A stretch of DNA of 64,000 bases from Mycolicibacter sp. MU0083 (GCF_963378075.1 NZ_OY726394.1:1674001-1738000); one strand, 5' to 3'. Positions 43,407 to 54,573 are shown, counted from the stretch's first letter. The notes: generated from the sequence alone by a model not told the origin. Program-made: numbers and translations.

Positions 43407-44482
43407 TCATGATCCTCGTCGCCGCCGGGGTGGCCCTGCTGGTGTCCATCCTGCTGACCCCGGTGCTGATCCGGGTGTTCACCAAGCAGGGATTCGGCCA
43501 GGAGATCCGCGAGGACGGTCCGGCCAGCCATCAGAAGAAGCGCGGCACCCCGTCGATGGGCGGTGTGGCCATCGTGGCCGGGATCTGGGCGGGCTACCTC
43601 GTCGCACAACTGGCCGGCCTGGTGTTCTACGGGACGGGGCCGACCGCCTCGGGCCTGCTGGTGCTGGGACTCGCCACCGCGCTGGGCGGCGTCGGTTTCA
43701 TCGATGACCTGATCAAGATCCGCCGGTCGCGCAATCTCGGTCTGAACAAGACCGCCAAGACCGTCGGTCAGGTCACCGCGGCGACCATCTTCGGCCTGCT
43801 GGTGCTGTGTTTCCGCAACGATGCCGGTCTGACCCCGGGCAGCCTGCAACTGTCCTACGTCCGCGACATCGCCACCGTCACGCTGCCCGCGGCCGCCTTC
43901 GTGCTGTTCGTGATCCTGATCGTCAGCGCCTGGTCGAACGCGGTGAATTTCACCGACGGGCTCGACGGGCTGGCGGCCGGCGCGATGGCGATGGTCAGTG
44001 CCGCTTATGTGCTGATCACCGTCATGCAGCACCGCAACGCCTGTGTGAGCGCACCCGGGCTGGGCTGCTACAACGTCCGTGACCCGCTGGATCTGGCGCT
44101 GATCGCCGGGGCGACGGCCGGCGCCTGCATCGGCTTCCTGTGGTGGAACGCCGCCCCGGCGAAGATCTTCATGGGCGACACCGGGTCGCTGGCGCTGGGC
44201 GGCGTGATCGCCGGGATGTCGATCACCACCCGCACCGAGATCCTCGCGGTGGTGCTCGGCGGGCTCTTCGTCGCCGAGATCACCTCGGTGGTGCTGCAGA
44301 TCCTGGCCTTCCGCACCACCGGTCGCCGGGTGTTCCGGATGGCGCCGTTCCATCACCACTTCGAGTTGGCCGGCTGGGCCGAGACCACCGTGATCATCCG
44401 GTTCTGGCTGCTCACCGCCATTGCCTGCGGACTGGGCGTCTCGATGTTCTACGGCGAGTGGTTCGCCGCCGTAGGCGTCTGA
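43403..44482 (+). CDS. mraY: Phospho-MurNAc-pentapeptide translocase MraY (MurX)
   Basis: 359 residues and ten membrane helices. The acidic cytoplasmic motifs are seen: [22 protein letters not shown] and the HHHFE-containing [13 protein letters not shown]. It makes lipid I by joining phospho-MurNAc-pentapeptide to decaprenyl phosphate and is the target of nucleoside antibiotics. Starts within the murF stop. Confidence 0.97.
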   Translation: MIMILVAAGVALLVSILLTPVLIRVFTKQGFGQEIREDGPASHQKKRGTPSMGGVAIVAGIWAGYLVAQLAGLVFYGTGPTASGLLVLGLATALGGVGFIDDLIKIRRSRNLGLNKTAKTVGQVTAATIFGLLVLCFRNDAGLTPGSLQLSYVRDIATVTLPAAAFVLFVILIVSAWSNAVNFTDGLDGLAAGAMAMVSAAYVLITVMQHRNACVSAPGLGCYNVRDPLDLALIAGATAGACIGFLWWNAAPAKIFMGDTGSLALGGVIAGMSITTRTEILAVVLGGLFVAEITSVVLQILAFRTTGRRVFRMAPFHHHFELAGWAETTVIIRFWLLTAIACGLGVSMFYGEWFAAVGV

Positions 44483-44483
44483 C

Positions 44484-45980
44484 ATGCCGCCCGCACCGGA
44501 CCCGGCCGCACCGGCCGTGGTCGCCGCGGGTGCGCGAGTCCTGGTCACCGGTGCCGGGATCACCGGCCGGGCGGTGCTGAACGCGCTGGCATCGCTGGGG
44601 GCGGAGCCGACGCTGTGCGACGACAACGCGGCGGCGCTGGACGGCTACCCCGAGGTGGCCACCTGCAGCACCGCGGATGCCGCGGCGCGGATCGGCGAAT
44701 TCAGTTTGGTGGTCACCAGCCCCGGTTTCGGTCCGCAGACCCCGGTGTTGGTCGCTGCGGTCGCGGCCGGGGTGCCGGTGTGGGGCGATGTCGAACTGGC
44801 GTGGCGCCTCGACGCGGCCGGCCACTACGGCCCGCCGCGGCGCTGGCTGGTGGTGACCGGTACCAACGGCAAGACCACGACGACGTCGATGCTGCACGCG
44901 ATGCTGCTCGCCGCGGGCCGGCGGGCCGACCTGTGCGGCAATATCGGCAGCCCGGTCCTGGACGTGCTCGCCGAGCCGAATGAATCCGAACTGCTGGCCG
45001 TCGAATTGTCCAGTTTCCAGCTGCACTGGGCGCCGTCGCTGCGCCCGGAGGCGGGCGTGGTGCTCAACATCGCCGAAGACCACCTGGACTGGCACGGCAG
45101 CATGGCCGCCTACACCGCCGACAAGGCGCGGGCGCTGGCCGGGCGGGTGGCGGTCGTGGGCATGGACGATCCGCATGCGGCGGCGCTGCACGGCACCGGC
45201 CCCGCCCCGGTGCAGGTGGGATTCCGGCTCGGCGAACCCGAACCCGGCGAACTCGGCGTGGTGGACGGGATGCTGGTCGACCGGGCGTTCGGCCCGGCCG
45301 GTTCCGACGGCGTGCCCTTGGCCGCGACGGCCTCGATACCGGTGCCCGGCGCGGTCGGTGTCCTCGACGCGCTGGCGGCCGCCGCACTGGCCCGCAGCGT
45401 GGATGTGCCGGCCGCGGCCGTCGCCGATGCGCTGGCGTCGTTCCGGGTCGGCCGGCACCGGGCCGAACTGGTGATCGTCGACGGCGGGATCAGTTACGTC
45501 GACGATTCCAAGGCCACCAACCCCCACGCCGCCGAGGCGTCGGTGCTGTCGCATCCGCGGGTGGTCTGGGTGGCCGGCGGACTGCTCAAGGGCGCCTCGA
45601 TCGACGAGACGGTGGCCAGAATCGCCACGCACCTGGCCGGGGCCGTGCTGATCGGCCGGGATCGGGCCGAGGTTGCCAAGGCGTTATCACGACACGCACC
45701 GGATGTCCCCGTCGTCCAGGTTGTGACGGGTGAGGATAGTGGTATGGGTGATACTGCTGTGTCTCCAGTTGCTCAGGTGAGGCGAGTAGCTGATGGGGCC
45801 GACGAGACCTTGGGCTCGCGGGTGATGACAGCAGTGGTGGCTGCCGCCCGCGAGCTGGCCCGGCCCGGCGACACGGTGCTGCTGGCGCCGGCGGGCGCGT
45901 CGTTCGACCAGTTCGCCGGTTACGGCGCGCGAGGCGATGCGTTCGCCGCCGCGGCGCGCTCGGCGGCGGGATCGGTGTGA
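44484..45980 (+). CDS. murD: UDP-MurNAc-L-Ala--D-Glu ligase MurD
   Basis: 498 residues. N-terminal Rossmann domain with [15 protein letters not shown] loop [21 protein letters not shown], and [13 protein letters not shown] at the C-terminal domain. It adds D-Glu to UDP-MurNAc-L-Ala. One nucleotide separates it from mraY. Around 45720-45830 the codons are markedly less GC-rich and the encoded stretch ([18 protein letters not shown] onwards) looks like a variable surface insertion. The end overlaps ftsW by 4 bp. Confidence 0.95.
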   Translation: MPPAPDPAAPAVVAAGARVLVTGAGITGRAVLNALASLGAEPTLCDDNAAALDGYPEVATCSTADAAARIGEFSLVVTSPGFGPQTPVLVAAVAAGVPVWGDVELAWRLDAAGHYGPPRRWLVVTGTNGKTTTTSMLHAMLLAAGRRADLCGNIGSPVLDVLAEPNESELLAVELSSFQLHWAPSLRPEAGVVLNIAEDHLDWHGSMAAYTADKARALAGRVAVVGMDDPHAAALHGTGPAPVQVGFRLGEPEPGELGVVDGMLVDRAFGPAGSDGVPLAATASIPVPGAVGVLDALAAAALARSVDVPAAAVADALASFRVGRHRAELVIVDGGISYVDDSKATNPHAAEASVLSHPRVVWVAGGLLKGASIDETVARIATHLAGAVLIGRDRAEVAKALSRHAPDVPVVQVVTGEDSGMGDTAVSPVAQVRRVADGADETLGSRVMTAVVAAARELARPGDTVLLAPAGASFDQFAGYGARGDAFAAAARSAAGSV

Positions 45981-47500
45981 TCGGGATTCTGGCCCGGCTG
46001 CGGCGCGGTGCCGGGGCCGCCGACGCTTCGGCGGAGGGGACCGCGGACAAGCCCGCCAAAGCGGAGCCGCGCACCCGATTCGGTGCCTGGCTGGGCAAGC
46101 CGATGACGTCGTTCCACCTGATCGTCGCGGTGGCCGCGTTGCTGACCACGCTCGGCCTGATCATGGTGCTGTCCGCTTCCGGGGTGGAGTCCTACGGGCT
46201 CGACGGCTCGGCGTGGCGGATCTTCGGCAAGCAGGTGCTGTGGACCGTGATCGGGCTGACGGGCTGCTACGTGGCACTGCGCATGCCGGTGCGGTTCATG
46301 CGCCGGATGGCGCTGCCGGCTTTCGCCCTCAGCGTCGTGTTACTGGTACTGGTGCTGATTCCGGGCATCGGCACGCTGTCCAACGGGTCTCGGGGCTGGT
46401 TCGTGATCGCCGGCTTCTCGATGCAGCCGTCGGAGTTGGCCAAGATCGCCTTCGCGATCTGGGGTGCTCACCTGCTGGCGAGCCGACGGATGGAACGGGC
46501 GACGCTGCGCGAAATGGTCTTTCCGCTGATACCGGGTGCCGGAGCCGCGCTGCTGCTGATCTTCGTGCAGCCGGACCTCGGGCAGATGGTGTCGATGGTC
46601 ATCATCCTGCTGGCCCTGCTCTGGTACGCCGGCCTGCCGCTGAAGACCTTCCTGACCTGGACGATCGGGGCGATGGCGCTCGCGGTCGTGCTGGCGCTCT
46701 CCGAGGGCTACCGCTCCGACCGGGTGCGGTCCTGGCTGGACCCCGATGCGGACCCGCAGAACGCCGGCTACCAGGCCCGGCAGGCCAAGTTCGCGCTGGC
46801 CAACGGCGGCATCTTCGGCGACGGCCTGGGCCAGGGCACCGCGAAGTGGAACTACCTGCCCAACGCGCACAACGACTTCATCTTCGCCATCATCGGCGAA
46901 GAACTGGGCTTCGTCGGCGGATTCGGGTTGCTGGCGCTGTTCGGGCTGTTCGCCTACACCGGCATGCGGATCGCCAAGCGGTCCGCCGACCCGTTCCTGC
47001 GACTGCTGACCGCCGCCACCACGATGTGGGTGATCGGCCAGTCGTTCATCAACGTCGGCTACGTGATCGGCTTGCTCCCGGTCACCGGCATCCAGCTCCC
47101 GCTGATCTCCGCGGGCGGGACTTCCACGGCGACAACGCTGTTCATGATCGGGATCATGGCCAATGCCGCGCGCCACGAACCCGAAGCAGTGGCGGCGCTG
47201 CGGGCCGGCCGGGACGACCGGATGAACCGGCTGCTGCGGCTGCCGCTGCCGGAGCCGTATGCGCCGAGCCGGATCGAGGCGCTGCGAGACCGGTTGCGCT
47301 CGCGCCCGCAGTCCGAAACCCGTCCGCGTTCGGCGGCGCGGACACCGGCCCGATCGGGGCGGCCGCGCACCGGTACGCAGACGTCGGCACGGGCAGCGGG
47401 TCGGAGCACCGGCCGGACAGGGCAAAATGGAGGCGGCCGGCGTCACGCCGGGGCGCGTCCGACCCGCGGGCGCGCGCGAGCATTGGAAGGTCAGCGATAG
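45977..47500 (+). CDS. ftsW: Septal peptidoglycan glycosyltransferase FtsW
   Basis: 507 residues, ten membrane helices between about residues 40 and 400 (SEDS family). Conserved pieces: [12 protein letters not shown], the loop [21 protein letters not shown], and [17 protein letters not shown] with the catalytic-loop Asp, and [11 protein letters not shown]. The last 100 residues are a basic cytoplasmic tail, typical of mycobacteria. FtsW polymerises lipid II at the septum with PbpB. GTG start overlaps murD. Confidence 0.95.
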   Translation: MIGILARLRRGAGAADASAEGTADKPAKAEPRTRFGAWLGKPMTSFHLIVAVAALLTTLGLIMVLSASGVESYGLDGSAWRIFGKQVLWTVIGLTGCYVALRMPVRFMRRMALPAFALSVVLLVLVLIPGIGTLSNGSRGWFVIAGFSMQPSELAKIAFAIWGAHLLASRRMERATLREMVFPLIPGAGAALLLIFVQPDLGQMVSMVIILLALLWYAGLPLKTFLTWTIGAMALAVVLALSEGYRSDRVRSWLDPDADPQNAGYQARQAKFALANGGIFGDGLGQGTAKWNYLPNAHNDFIFAIIGEELGFVGGFGLLALFGLFAYTGMRIAKRSADPFLRLLTAATTMWVIGQSFINVGYVIGLLPVTGIQLPLISAGGTSTATTLFMIGIMANAARHEPEAVAALRAGRDDRMNRLLRLPLPEPYAPSRIEALRDRLRSRPQSETRPRSAARTPARSGRPRTGTQTSARAAGRSTGRTGQNGGGRRHAGARPTRGRARALEGQR

Positions 47501-47503
47501 GCG

Positions 47504-48649
47504 GTGAACGACTCGGTCAGCACGCCGGAACGCGGTGAGCCGTTATCGGTGGTCCTGGCCGGCGGCGGCACTGCCGGTCACGTAGAGCCTGCGATGGCCG
47601 TCGCCGACGCGCTACGCCAACTGGACCCGGCCGTCCGGATCACCGCACTGGGCACCGCCCGCGGCCTGGAGACCCGGCTGGTACCCGCCCGCGGTTACGA
47701 CCTCGAGCTGATCACACCGGTGCCGTTGCCGCGCAAGCTCAACGCCGACCTGGCCCGGTTGCCGCTGCGGGTGCGGCGGGCCGTCCGGGAGACCCGCGCG
47801 GTGTTGCGCGGGGTGCGCGCCGACGTGGTGATCGGCTTCGGCGGGTACGTGGCACTGCCGGCCTATCTGGCGGCGCGCGGACTCGGTGCCAACCGGGTGC
47901 CGGTGGTGATCCACGAAGCCAACGCCCGCGCCGGCCTGGCGAACCGGGTCGGGGCGCGGGGCGCCGCCCGGGTGCTGTCCGCGGTCCCCGATTGCGGTCT
48001 GGCCCGTCCCGAGGTGGTCGGCGTACCGGTCCGGTCGGCGATCACCACCCTCGACCGGGCCGCGCTGCGCGCCGCAGCCCGCGCCGAGTTCGGTTTCACC
48101 GACGACGCTCGGGTACTGCTGGTCTTCGGCGGTTCGCAGGGGGCCCGGTCGATCAATCGGGCCGTCGCCGGGGCCGCCAAACAGCTTGCCGCCGCTGGAA
48201 TCTCGGTACTGCACGCGCACGGGCCGAAGAACACCCTGGACCTACCCGAGCCCGCGGCCGGTGATCCGCCGTATGTGGCGGTGCCCTACCTGGACCGGAT
48301 GGACCTGGCATACGCGGCCGCGGACCTGGCGATCTGCCGCTCCGGGGCGATGACGGTGGCGGAGGTGTCGGCCGTCGGGCTGCCCGCGGTCTACGTTCCG
48401 CTGCCGATCGGCAACGGCGAACAGCGCCTCAACGCGCTGCCGGTGGTCGACGCCGGCGGTGGCGTGCTGGTCGACGACGCGGCGCTGACCCCGGACTTCG
48501 TCGCGGAGACCGTTGCCGCGCTGCTCACCGACACCGCTCGACTGGGCGCCATGACCAGCGCCGCGGTGCAGGCCGGGCATCCCGAGGCGGCACGCCGTGT
48601 GGCGTCCGTCGCACTGGAAGTCGCGAGCGCAGCGAGGGGCGGCCGGTGA
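47504..48649 (+). CDS. murG: UDP-GlcNAc transferase MurG
   Basis: 381 residues, GT-B fold, GT28 family. [20 protein letters not shown] (the glycine loop), [13 protein letters not shown] (usually HEQNAxPG), [12 protein letters not shown] and [15 protein letters not shown] are seen. It adds GlcNAc to lipid I to make lipid II. The GTG start lies 3 nt after ftsW. Its last 40 nt lie inside the first copy of a 56-bp tandem duplication, so the C-terminal residues [12 protein letters not shown] are encoded almost identically a second time just downstream. Confidence 0.95.
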   Translation: MNDSVSTPERGEPLSVVLAGGGTAGHVEPAMAVADALRQLDPAVRITALGTARGLETRLVPARGYDLELITPVPLPRKLNADLARLPLRVRRAVRETRAVLRGVRADVVIGFGGYVALPAYLAARGLGANRVPVVIHEANARAGLANRVGARGAARVLSAVPDCGLARPEVVGVPVRSAITTLDRAALRAAARAEFGFTDDARVLLVFGGSQGARSINRAVAGAAKQLAAAGISVLHAHGPKNTLDLPEPAAGDPPYVAVPYLDRMDLAYAAADLAICRSGAMTVAEVSAVGLPAVYVPLPIGNGEQRLNALPVVDAGGGVLVDDAALTPDFVAETVAALLTDTARLGAMTSAAVQAGHPEAARRVASVALEVASAARGGR

Positions 48650-48721
48650 GCGGCATGAGCGGGGCCGCACTGGAAGTCGCGAGCGCAGCGGGGGACGGCC
48701 GGTGAGCGGCATGAGCCCTGA
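48610..48721 (+). repeat. 56-bp tandem duplication at the murG/murC junction
   Basis: Copies at 48610-48665 and 48666-48721. About the first 51 positions are nearly identical; they begin CGCACTGGAAGTCGCGAGCG and run through a TGA/GTG junction into CGGCATGAGC. Each copy holds a murG-like stop overlapping a GTG. Translation from the first GTG (48646) would give a 19-residue peptide ending at the second TGA, just where murC proper starts. Confidence 0.9.
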
Positions 48722-50195
48722 ACAACTGCCCCCCGAACTGAGCCGGGTGCACATGGTCGGTATCGGGGGAGCGGGCATGTCCGGTATCGCCCGGATTCTG
48801 CTGGACCGCGGTGGTTTGGTGTCGGGATCGGATGCCAAGGAGTCCCGCGGCATCCACGCCCTGCGGGCGCGCGGCGCGCAGGTGCGGATCGGCCACGACG
48901 CCTCGGCCCTGGATCTGCTGCCCGGCGGGGTCACCGCGGTGGTCACTACGCATGCGGCGATCCCCAAGACCAACCCCGAACTGGTCGAGGCCCGCCGCCG
49001 CGGTATTCCGGTGGTGTTGCGGCCGGCGGTGCTGGCCAAGCTGATGGCCGGCCGCACCACGTTGCTGGTGACCGGCACCCACGGCAAGACGACGACCACA
49101 TCGATGCTGGTGGTGGCGCTTCAGCACTGCGGGCTGGACCCCTCGTTCGCCGTCGGCGGCGAATTGGGCGCCGCCGGTGCCGAAGCCGGCACCAACGCCC
49201 ACCACGGCAGTGGGCCGCTCTTCGTCGCCGAGGCGGACGAGAGCGACGGCTCGTTGCTGGAATACACGCCCAACGTCGCGGTGGTGACCAACATCGAGGC
49301 CGACCACCTGGACTTCTTCGGCAGCGCCGAGGCGTACACCGAGGTTTTCGACGCGTTCGTGGAACGGATCGCCCCCGGTGGTGCCGCCGTGATCTGCGTC
49401 GACGATCCGGGCGCCGCCGAGCTGGCCGATCGCACTGCGGCACAGGGTATTCGGGTGCTGCGCTACGGCAGTGAAGGTACCGGTCCGGCGGCGCTGGACG
49501 GGGCGCTGTTGAGTTGGCAGCAGCACGGCACCGGTGCGATCGCCGAGATCGCGCTGCCCGCCACCGGCGATCGCGTGACGATGCGACTGGCGGTGCCCGG
49601 CAAGCACATGGCTCTCAACGCATTGGGCGCCTTGCTGGCGGCGGTCGAGGTCGGGGCGCCGCTGGACGGCGTACTCGACGGGCTGGCCGGCTTCGACGGG
49701 GTGCGGCGCCGCTTCGAGCTGGTCGGTTCCGCCGGCGCCGGGGGATCGGTGCAGGTCTTCGACGACTACGCCCACCATCCCACCGAGATCACCGCGACCC
49801 TGACCGCGGTCCGTGCCCTGCTGACGGAGCGGGGGGCCGGGCGCAGCCTGGTGGTGTTCCAGCCGCATCTGTATTCGCGGACAAAGGCTTTCGCCGGTGA
49901 ATTCGGCCGGTCGCTGGACCATGCCGACGAGGTCTTCGTTCTCGATGTCTACGGGGCGCGGGAACAACCGCTGCCCGGCGTGAGCGGCGCCAGCGTCGCC
50001 GAGCATGTCAGTGTCGCGGTGCACTACCTGCCCGACTTCTCGGCGGTGCCCGAGGCGGTGGCGGCCGCGGCCGGTCCCGGCGATGTGATCCTCACGATGG
50101 GGGCCGGTGACGTGACCGTGCTGGGACCCGAGATCGTCACCGCGCTGCGGGCGCGCGCCGACCGGACACCCCCCGGTAGCCCGGGCGCGCCGTGA
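48702..50195 (+). CDS. murC: UDP-MurNAc--L-alanine ligase MurC
   Basis: 497 residues from the GTG at 48702 (an ATG at 48711 is the alternative). [18 protein letters not shown] opens the Rossmann domain; the ATP loop is [41 protein letters not shown] follows (as described, about residues 175-205); YAHHPTEI and [11 protein letters not shown] mark the C-terminal domain. It starts the peptide stem with L-Ala. Translation of upstream frames reads into the duplicated murG end and is rejected. Overlaps ftsQ by 4 bp. Confidence 0.95.
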   Translation: MSGMSPEQLPPELSRVHMVGIGGAGMSGIARILLDRGGLVSGSDAKESRGIHALRARGAQVRIGHDASALDLLPGGVTAVVTTHAAIPKTNPELVEARRRGIPVVLRPAVLAKLMAGRTTLLVTGTHGKTTTTSMLVVALQHCGLDPSFAVGGELGAAGAEAGTNAHHGSGPLFVAEADESDGSLLEYTPNVAVVTNIEADHLDFFGSAEAYTEVFDAFVERIAPGGAAVICVDDPGAAELADRTAAQGIRVLRYGSEGTGPAALDGALLSWQQHGTGAIAEIALPATGDRVTMRLAVPGKHMALNALGALLAAVEVGAPLDGVLDGLAGFDGVRRRFELVGSAGAGGSVQVFDDYAHHPTEITATLTAVRALLTERGAGRSLVVFQPHLYSRTKAFAGEFGRSLDHADEVFVLDVYGAREQPLPGVSGASVAEHVSVAVHYLPDFSAVPEAVAAAAGPGDVILTMGAGDVTVLGPEIVTALRARADRTPPGSPGAP

Positions 50196-51244
50196 CGGTG
50201 CCGCCCGGAACCCCGGCCGGCGTACCCGAGGAGCCGGATCCGGTCGGGGCAGACGAATTCGAGGCCGGCATCGACGACGGCGTCGCCGATTCGGCCTCGC
50301 CCGACGCGGGCGGGGAGGGCCTCGCCACTGATGCCAGCGACTCCACCGACGCCACCGACGGCGCCGGAACCGTCGACGGTGCGTCGTCGGCGGACGGGAC
50401 GGCGGCGTCGGCCGCCGAGCCCACCGAGGTGGAGGGTCCGCGCCGCCGAGCCCGCCGGGAGCGGGCCGAGCGGCGCGCGGCCCAGGCCCGGGCCGAGGCG
50501 ATCGAACAGGCCCGCCGGGACGCCAAGCGGCGGCTACGGGCGGGTTCGGTCGAACCGCCCAAAGATGTTCCGCGGGGGACCATCCGCGGACTGAAGATGG
50601 TGTTGGCCGGATTCCTGGCGGTGGTGTCGGTCGTCGGACTCGGGTTGATCCTGTACTTCACGCCGGTCATGTCGGTGCGCGACATCGAGATCACCGGTAT
50701 CGAGACGGTGACGCGCGACGAGGTGCTGTCCGTGGTGCGCGTTCCGCTCGGTACGCCGTTGCTACAGGTCGACACCGGCAGTGTGGCCGAGCGGGTAGCC
50801 GCCATCCGGCGGGTCGCCGGAACGCGCGTGCAGCGCAAGTACCCGTCGGTGCTCGGGATCGCGGTGGTGGAGCGGATCCCGGTGGTGTACAAGGATTTCC
50901 CGGACGGACCGCATCTGTTCGACCGGGACGGCGTGGACTTCGCGACCGCGGTGCCGCCGCGGATGCTGCCGTACTTCGACGTCGAGGATCCCGGACCGAC
51001 CGATCCCGCCTCGCTGGCTGCGTTGCAGGTGATGACCGCGCTGGCGCCCGACGTCGCCGGCCAGGTCAGCCGGGTGGCCGCCCAGTCGGTGGCGTCGGTG
51101 ACCCTGACCCTGGTCGACAACAGGGTGGTGGTGTGGGGCAGCACCGATCGCACCGCGGAGAAGGCGCAGAAGCTCGCGGCGCTGCTCACCCAACCGGGGC
51201 ACACCTACGACGTGTCGAGCCCGGATCTGCCCACCGTGCGATGA
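50192..51244 (+). CDS. ftsQ: Cell division protein FtsQ
   Basis: 350 residues. An unusually long acidic then Arg-rich cytoplasmic region (1-125), one membrane helix (about 131-153), a POTRA domain ([20 protein letters not shown]) and the FtsQ domain after it. It bridges cytoplasmic and periplasmic parts of the divisome with FtsL and FtsB. GTG start overlaps murC. The 250-bp gap to ftsZ holds the ftsZ promoter region, so ftsZ is likely under separate control as well. Confidence 0.93.
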   Translation: MTVPPGTPAGVPEEPDPVGADEFEAGIDDGVADSASPDAGGEGLATDASDSTDATDGAGTVDGASSADGTAASAAEPTEVEGPRRRARRERAERRAAQARAEAIEQARRDAKRRLRAGSVEPPKDVPRGTIRGLKMVLAGFLAVVSVVGLGLILYFTPVMSVRDIEITGIETVTRDEVLSVVRVPLGTPLLQVDTGSVAERVAAIRRVAGTRVQRKYPSVLGIAVVERIPVVYKDFPDGPHLFDRDGVDFATAVPPRMLPYFDVEDPGPTDPASLAALQVMTALAPDVAGQVSRVAAQSVASVTLTLVDNRVVVWGSTDRTAEKAQKLAALLTQPGHTYDVSSPDLPTVR

Positions 51245-51376
51245 CGGATCCGGCCCGCAGGATCGCGCGCTTCGCGTCGATTCCGGGCCGCCCGCGAAAA
51301 TTGATCCGGTCTGCGTCGGCGCGTCGGCACCGATGACGCACCGGGCGGCCCTACTGTGGCGGTTGCGCAGAACAAC

Positions 51377-51412
51377 TTGACATAACTCTAAGCCTTTGGT
51401 TGAGGTTGAGGG
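51377..51412 (+). promoter_or_regulatory. ftsZ promoter element
   Basis: A consensus -35 TTGACA (51377-51382) is followed by a short direct repeat TTGAGGTTGAGG at 51400-51411. No good -10 hexamer is seen at the normal spacing, so the exact promoter is uncertain. It lies about 112 bp before the ftsZ ATG in an AT-richer patch of an otherwise plain 250-bp gap. Confidence 0.5.
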
Positions 51413-51494
51413 TTTGCCCGATGCAGATCGGCGAGCTCAGCGCCCAGACCCGGCCCCAGAGCGGATCAAGCCCCACCAGGGAGGAAGACGAACG

Positions 51495-52658
51495 ATGACC
51501 CCACCGCACAACTATCTGGCCGTCATCAAAGTCGTGGGTATCGGTGGTGGCGGCGTCAACGCCGTCAACCGGATGATCGAGCAGGGCCTCAAGGGCGTCG
51601 AGTTCATCGCGATCAACACCGATGCACAGGCATTGCTGATGAGTGACGCCGACGTCAAGCTCGACGTCGGCCGTGACTCCACCCGCGGCCTCGGTGCCGG
51701 CGCCGACCCCGAAGTGGGCCGCCGGGCCGCCGAAGACGCCAAGGACGAGATCGAAGAACTGCTCCGCGGCGCGGACATGGTGTTCGTCACCGCCGGGGAG
51801 GGCGGCGGTACCGGCACCGGTGGCGCCCCGGTGGTCGCGACCATCGCCCGCAAACTCGGTGCGCTGACCGTCGGCGTGGTCACCCGGCCGTTCTCCTTCG
51901 AGGGCAAACGCCGCAGCAACCAGGCCGAGAACGGCATCACCGCGCTGCGGGAGAGTTGCGACACCCTGATCGTGATCCCCAACGACCGCCTGCTGCAGAT
52001 GGGTGATGCCCAGGTGTCGCTGATGGACGCGTTCCGCAGCGCCGACGAAGTACTGCTCAACGGTGTGCAGGGCATCACCGACCTGATCACCACGCCGGGC
52101 TTGATCAACGTGGACTTCGCCGACGTCAAGGGCATTATGAGCGGCGCAGGCACCGCGTTGATGGGCATCGGCTCGGCCCGCGGTGACGGACGTGCGCTCA
52201 AAGCCGCCGAGGTCGCGATCAACTCGCCGCTGCTGGAGGCCTCGATGGAGGGCGCCCAGGGTGTGCTGATGTCGGTCGCCGGCGGCAGCGACCTGGGCCT
52301 GTTCGAGATCAACGAGGCCGCGTCGCTGGTCCAGGACGCCGCGCACCCCGAGGCCAACATCATCTTCGGCACCGTGATCGACGACTCGCTCGGCGACGAG
52401 GTGCGGGTGACGGTGATCGCGGCCGGCTTCGACTCGGCCGGACCCAGTCGCAAGCCGGTGACCGGCGCCCCCGGTCAGCCCCGGCATGCGGTGGCACCCG
52501 GCCAGGCCGGCAAGGTCACCTCGTCGCTGTTCGACCCGGTCGACGCGGTCAGTGTGCCCGCACCCACCAACGGTGCGACGGTCAGCGTCGGCGGCCGCAA
52601 CGGCGACGACGGGTGCGATGACGACGACGTCGACGTGCCACCCTTCATGCGCCACTGA
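51495..52658 (+). CDS. ftsZ: Cell division GTPase FtsZ
   Basis: 387 residues. Tubulin signature [13 protein letters not shown]7-loop [15 protein letters not shown], and the C-terminal peptide [11 protein letters not shown] that binds partner proteins such as SepF and FtsW. A linker of about 65 residues joins core and tail. ATG at 51495 has GGAGGAAG upstream; in-frame starts further up read through promoter DNA and are rejected. It polymerises into the Z-ring. Confidence 0.98.
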   Translation: MTPPHNYLAVIKVVGIGGGGVNAVNRMIEQGLKGVEFIAINTDAQALLMSDADVKLDVGRDSTRGLGAGADPEVGRRAAEDAKDEIEELLRGADMVFVTAGEGGGTGTGGAPVVATIARKLGALTVGVVTRPFSFEGKRRSNQAENGITALRESCDTLIVIPNDRLLQMGDAQVSLMDAFRSADEVLLNGVQGITDLITTPGLINVDFADVKGIMSGAGTALMGIGSARGDGRALKAAEVAINSPLLEASMEGAQGVLMSVAGGSDLGLFEINEAASLVQDAAHPEANIIFGTVIDDSLGDEVRVTVIAAGFDSAGPSRKPVTGAPGQPRHAVAPGQAGKVTSSLFDPVDAVSVPAPTNGATVSVGGRNGDDGCDDDDVDVPPFMRH

Positions 52659-52673
52659 GTCGGCGTCGCGCAG

Positions 52674-53381
52674 GTGAGTTTTCGCGTACGCCGGGTGACG
52701 ACCACCCGGACCGGGGGTGTCTCCAAGGCCCCGTTCGACGGTTTCAACCTCGGCGACCACGTCGGCGACGATCCGGCCGCGGTCGCGGCCAACCGGGCAC
52801 GGCTGGCCAAGGCCACCGGGTTGGGTGCCGACCGCTTGGTGTGGATGAATCAGGTGCACGGTGACCACGTCGTCGTCGTCGACGGGCCGCGGGACGGCGT
52901 GGTCGAGGCGACCGACGCCCTGGTGACCACCGTGCCCCGGTTGGCGATGGTGGTGGTGACCGCCGACTGCGTGCCGGTGCTGTTGGCCGACGCGCGGGCC
53001 GGGGTGGTCGCGGCGGTGCACGCCGGCCGGGTCGGTGCGCAGCGCGGGGTGGTGCCCCGCACCGTGGAGGCGATGCTGGCCGCCGGTGCCCGGGCCGGCG
53101 ACATCTCGGTCTTGCTGGGGCCCGCCGTGAGCGGCGCGCACTACGAGGTGCCCGCGGCGATGGCTGACGAGGTCGAGGCGGCCTTGCCGGGCAGTCGGAC
53201 CGTCACCACGGCGGGTACTCCGGGACTGGATCTGAGGGCCGGAATCGCCCGTCAATTAACGGAATTGGGCATCAAGGCCATCGATGTCGATCCGCGCTGC
53301 ACGGCGGCGGATCCGAAGCTCTTCAGTCACCGCCGCGACGGCCGAACCGGCCGACTGGCCTCCCTGGTCTGGCTGGAATGA
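52674..53381 (+). CDS. YfiH/PgeF family protein (multicopper oxidase-like fold), Rv2149c homolog
   Basis: 235 residues. Metal-binding signature residues are in WMNQVHGDHV, TADCVPVLLAD and AAVHAGRVGAQRG, where most relatives have HAGWRG. E. coli PgeF removes misincorporated residues from peptidoglycan precursors; other family members act on purine nucleosides. GTG start 15 nt after ftsZ suggests cotranscription with it. In M. tuberculosis a yggS-type gene follows immediately; here it does not. Confidence 0.9.
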   Translation: MSFRVRRVTTTRTGGVSKAPFDGFNLGDHVGDDPAAVAANRARLAKATGLGADRLVWMNQVHGDHVVVVDGPRDGVVEATDALVTTVPRLAMVVVTADCVPVLLADARAGVVAAVHAGRVGAQRGVVPRTVEAMLAAGARAGDISVLLGPAVSGAHYEVPAAMADEVEAALPGSRTVTTAGTPGLDLRAGIARQLTELGIKAIDVDPRCTAADPKLFSHRRDGRTGRLASLVWLE

Positions 53382-53536
53382 CGCCGCGGCCGCGGTGGCG
53401 CGAGGGCACCGGTGAAACCGGTTGTGACTGTCCGCGTGTCGGTGCCGCGTCGGGACCCTCGCTGCCGTTACCGTCACCGTTATTAGTCACTTCAGTCACA
53501 CCTTCATCACAGTCATCAGCCTAGAAGGGTCCAAGG
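53382..53536 (+). promoter_or_regulatory. yfiH-sepF gap with GTCAC repeats; yggS absent
   Basis: Only 155 bp separate yfiH and sepF, with no room for the roughly 250-residue PLP-binding YggS-like protein that M. tuberculosis encodes here. The gap contains GTCAC at 53473, 53486 and 53495 and ATCAC at 53506, about 30-65 bp before the sepF ATG, in a locally AT-rich stretch. These may be promoter or operator elements for sepF. Confidence 0.45.
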
Positions 53537-54202
53537 ATGAGCACACTCCACAAGGTCAAGGCCTACTTCGGGATGGCTCCTATGGAGGACTACGACGACG
53601 ACTACTACGACGACGGCGATGACCGCGCCGGATCGCGTGACTACGCGCCGCGGGCCGAGCGGTTCAACGAGGACGTCTTCGACCGGGTCGGGCGATCGGA
53701 GAGTCGCTACGACGACCGGTTCGAGGACCGCGACTACGACGACGAGCCGGCCGGCTACCGCGGCGGGTACGACGCCCCCCGGGACTCGCGTTACCGCACC
53801 CGTGAATTCGACCGTCCCCGTGACCTCGACCGCGGTCGGTTCGGCTCACCGCACGGGGCGACCCTGGGTGCGCTGGCCATGGAACCGCGCCGGATGGCGC
53901 AGATGTTCGACGAGGGCAGCCCGCTGTCGAAGATCGTCACGCTGCGTCCCAAGGACTACAGCGAGGCCCGCACCATCGGCGAGCGGTTCCGCGACGGCGC
54001 CCCGGTGATCATGGACCTGGTGTCGATGGACAACGCCGACGCCAAGCGGCTGGTGGACTTCGCCGCGGGCCTGGCGTTCGCACTGCGGGGCTCCTTCGAC
54101 AAGGTCGCCACCAAGGTTTTCCTGCTCTCGCCGGCCGACGTCGTGGTCTCCCCGGAGGAGCGCCGCCGGATCGCCGAGACCGGCTTCTACGCCTATCGGT
54201 AG
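53537..54202 (+). CDS. sepF: Cell division protein SepF
   Basis: 221 residues. An N-terminal amphipathic helix [13 protein letters not shown] targets the membrane, then an acidic, Tyr- and Arg-rich low-complexity linker (18-110), then the SepF globular domain (about 125-215; [20 protein letters not shown]). SepF ties FtsZ to the membrane and is the main such anchor in mycobacteria. AAGGGTCCAAGG precedes the ATG. The linker is rich in Asp-Tyr pairs. Confidence 0.95.
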   Translation: MSTLHKVKAYFGMAPMEDYDDDYYDDGDDRAGSRDYAPRAERFNEDVFDRVGRSESRYDDRFEDRDYDDEPAGYRGGYDAPRDSRYRTREFDRPRDLDRGRFGSPHGATLGALAMEPRRMAQMFDEGSPLSKIVTLRPKDYSEARTIGERFRDGAPVIMDLVSMDNADAKRLVDFAAGLAFALRGSFDKVATKVFLLSPADVVVSPEERRRIAETGFYAYR

Positions 54203-54272
54203 GCTGGAACGGCAGTCGAGCCGCTCAGCGCTGCTGATGCCGGCACATCGTCGTCAGTAAGGTCGCACTCCG

Positions 54273-54563
54273 TTGGCGCTGTTCTTCACCCTTCTCAGCA
54301 TCGCGCTGTTCCTGTTCTGGTTGCTGCTGCTTGCGCGGATCGTCATCGAGTTCGTCGTCTCGTTCAGCCGTGACTGGCATCCGACGGGCGCCGTCGCGGT
54401 GATCCTCGAACTGGTCATGAGCGTCACCGACCCGCCGGTGAAGCTGCTGCGGCGGCTGATCCCGCAGTTGACCATCGGTGCGGTCCGCATCGACCTGTCG
54501 ATCATGGTGCTGCTGCTGATCCTGTGGGCCGCGATGTCGGTGGTCCGCCAGTACGCGGCCTAG
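54273..54563 (+). CDS. YggT-family membrane protein, Rv2146c homolog
   Basis: 96 residues with two membrane helices (about 2-27 and 76-92). The conserved YggT core SVTDPPVKLLRRLIPQLTIGA-like stretch lies between them. The start is a TTG at 54273, which agrees with the short M. tuberculosis protein; no better start exists. The family sits in dcw clusters of many bacteria and is thought to assist division or envelope homeostasis. Convergent with the DUF2249 gene, 10 bp away. Confidence 0.88.
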   Translation: MALFFTLLSIALFLFWLLLLARIVIEFVVSFSRDWHPTGAVAVILELVMSVTDPPVKLLRRLIPQLTIGAVRIDLSIMVLLLILWAAMSVVRQYAA

Positions 54564-54573
54564 CCGCGGGCGC

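Noticed and set aside
51396..51494. N-terminal extension of ftsZ
   Set aside because: It would translate the promoter repeats; the ATG at 51495 has a ribosome site and matches FtsZ.
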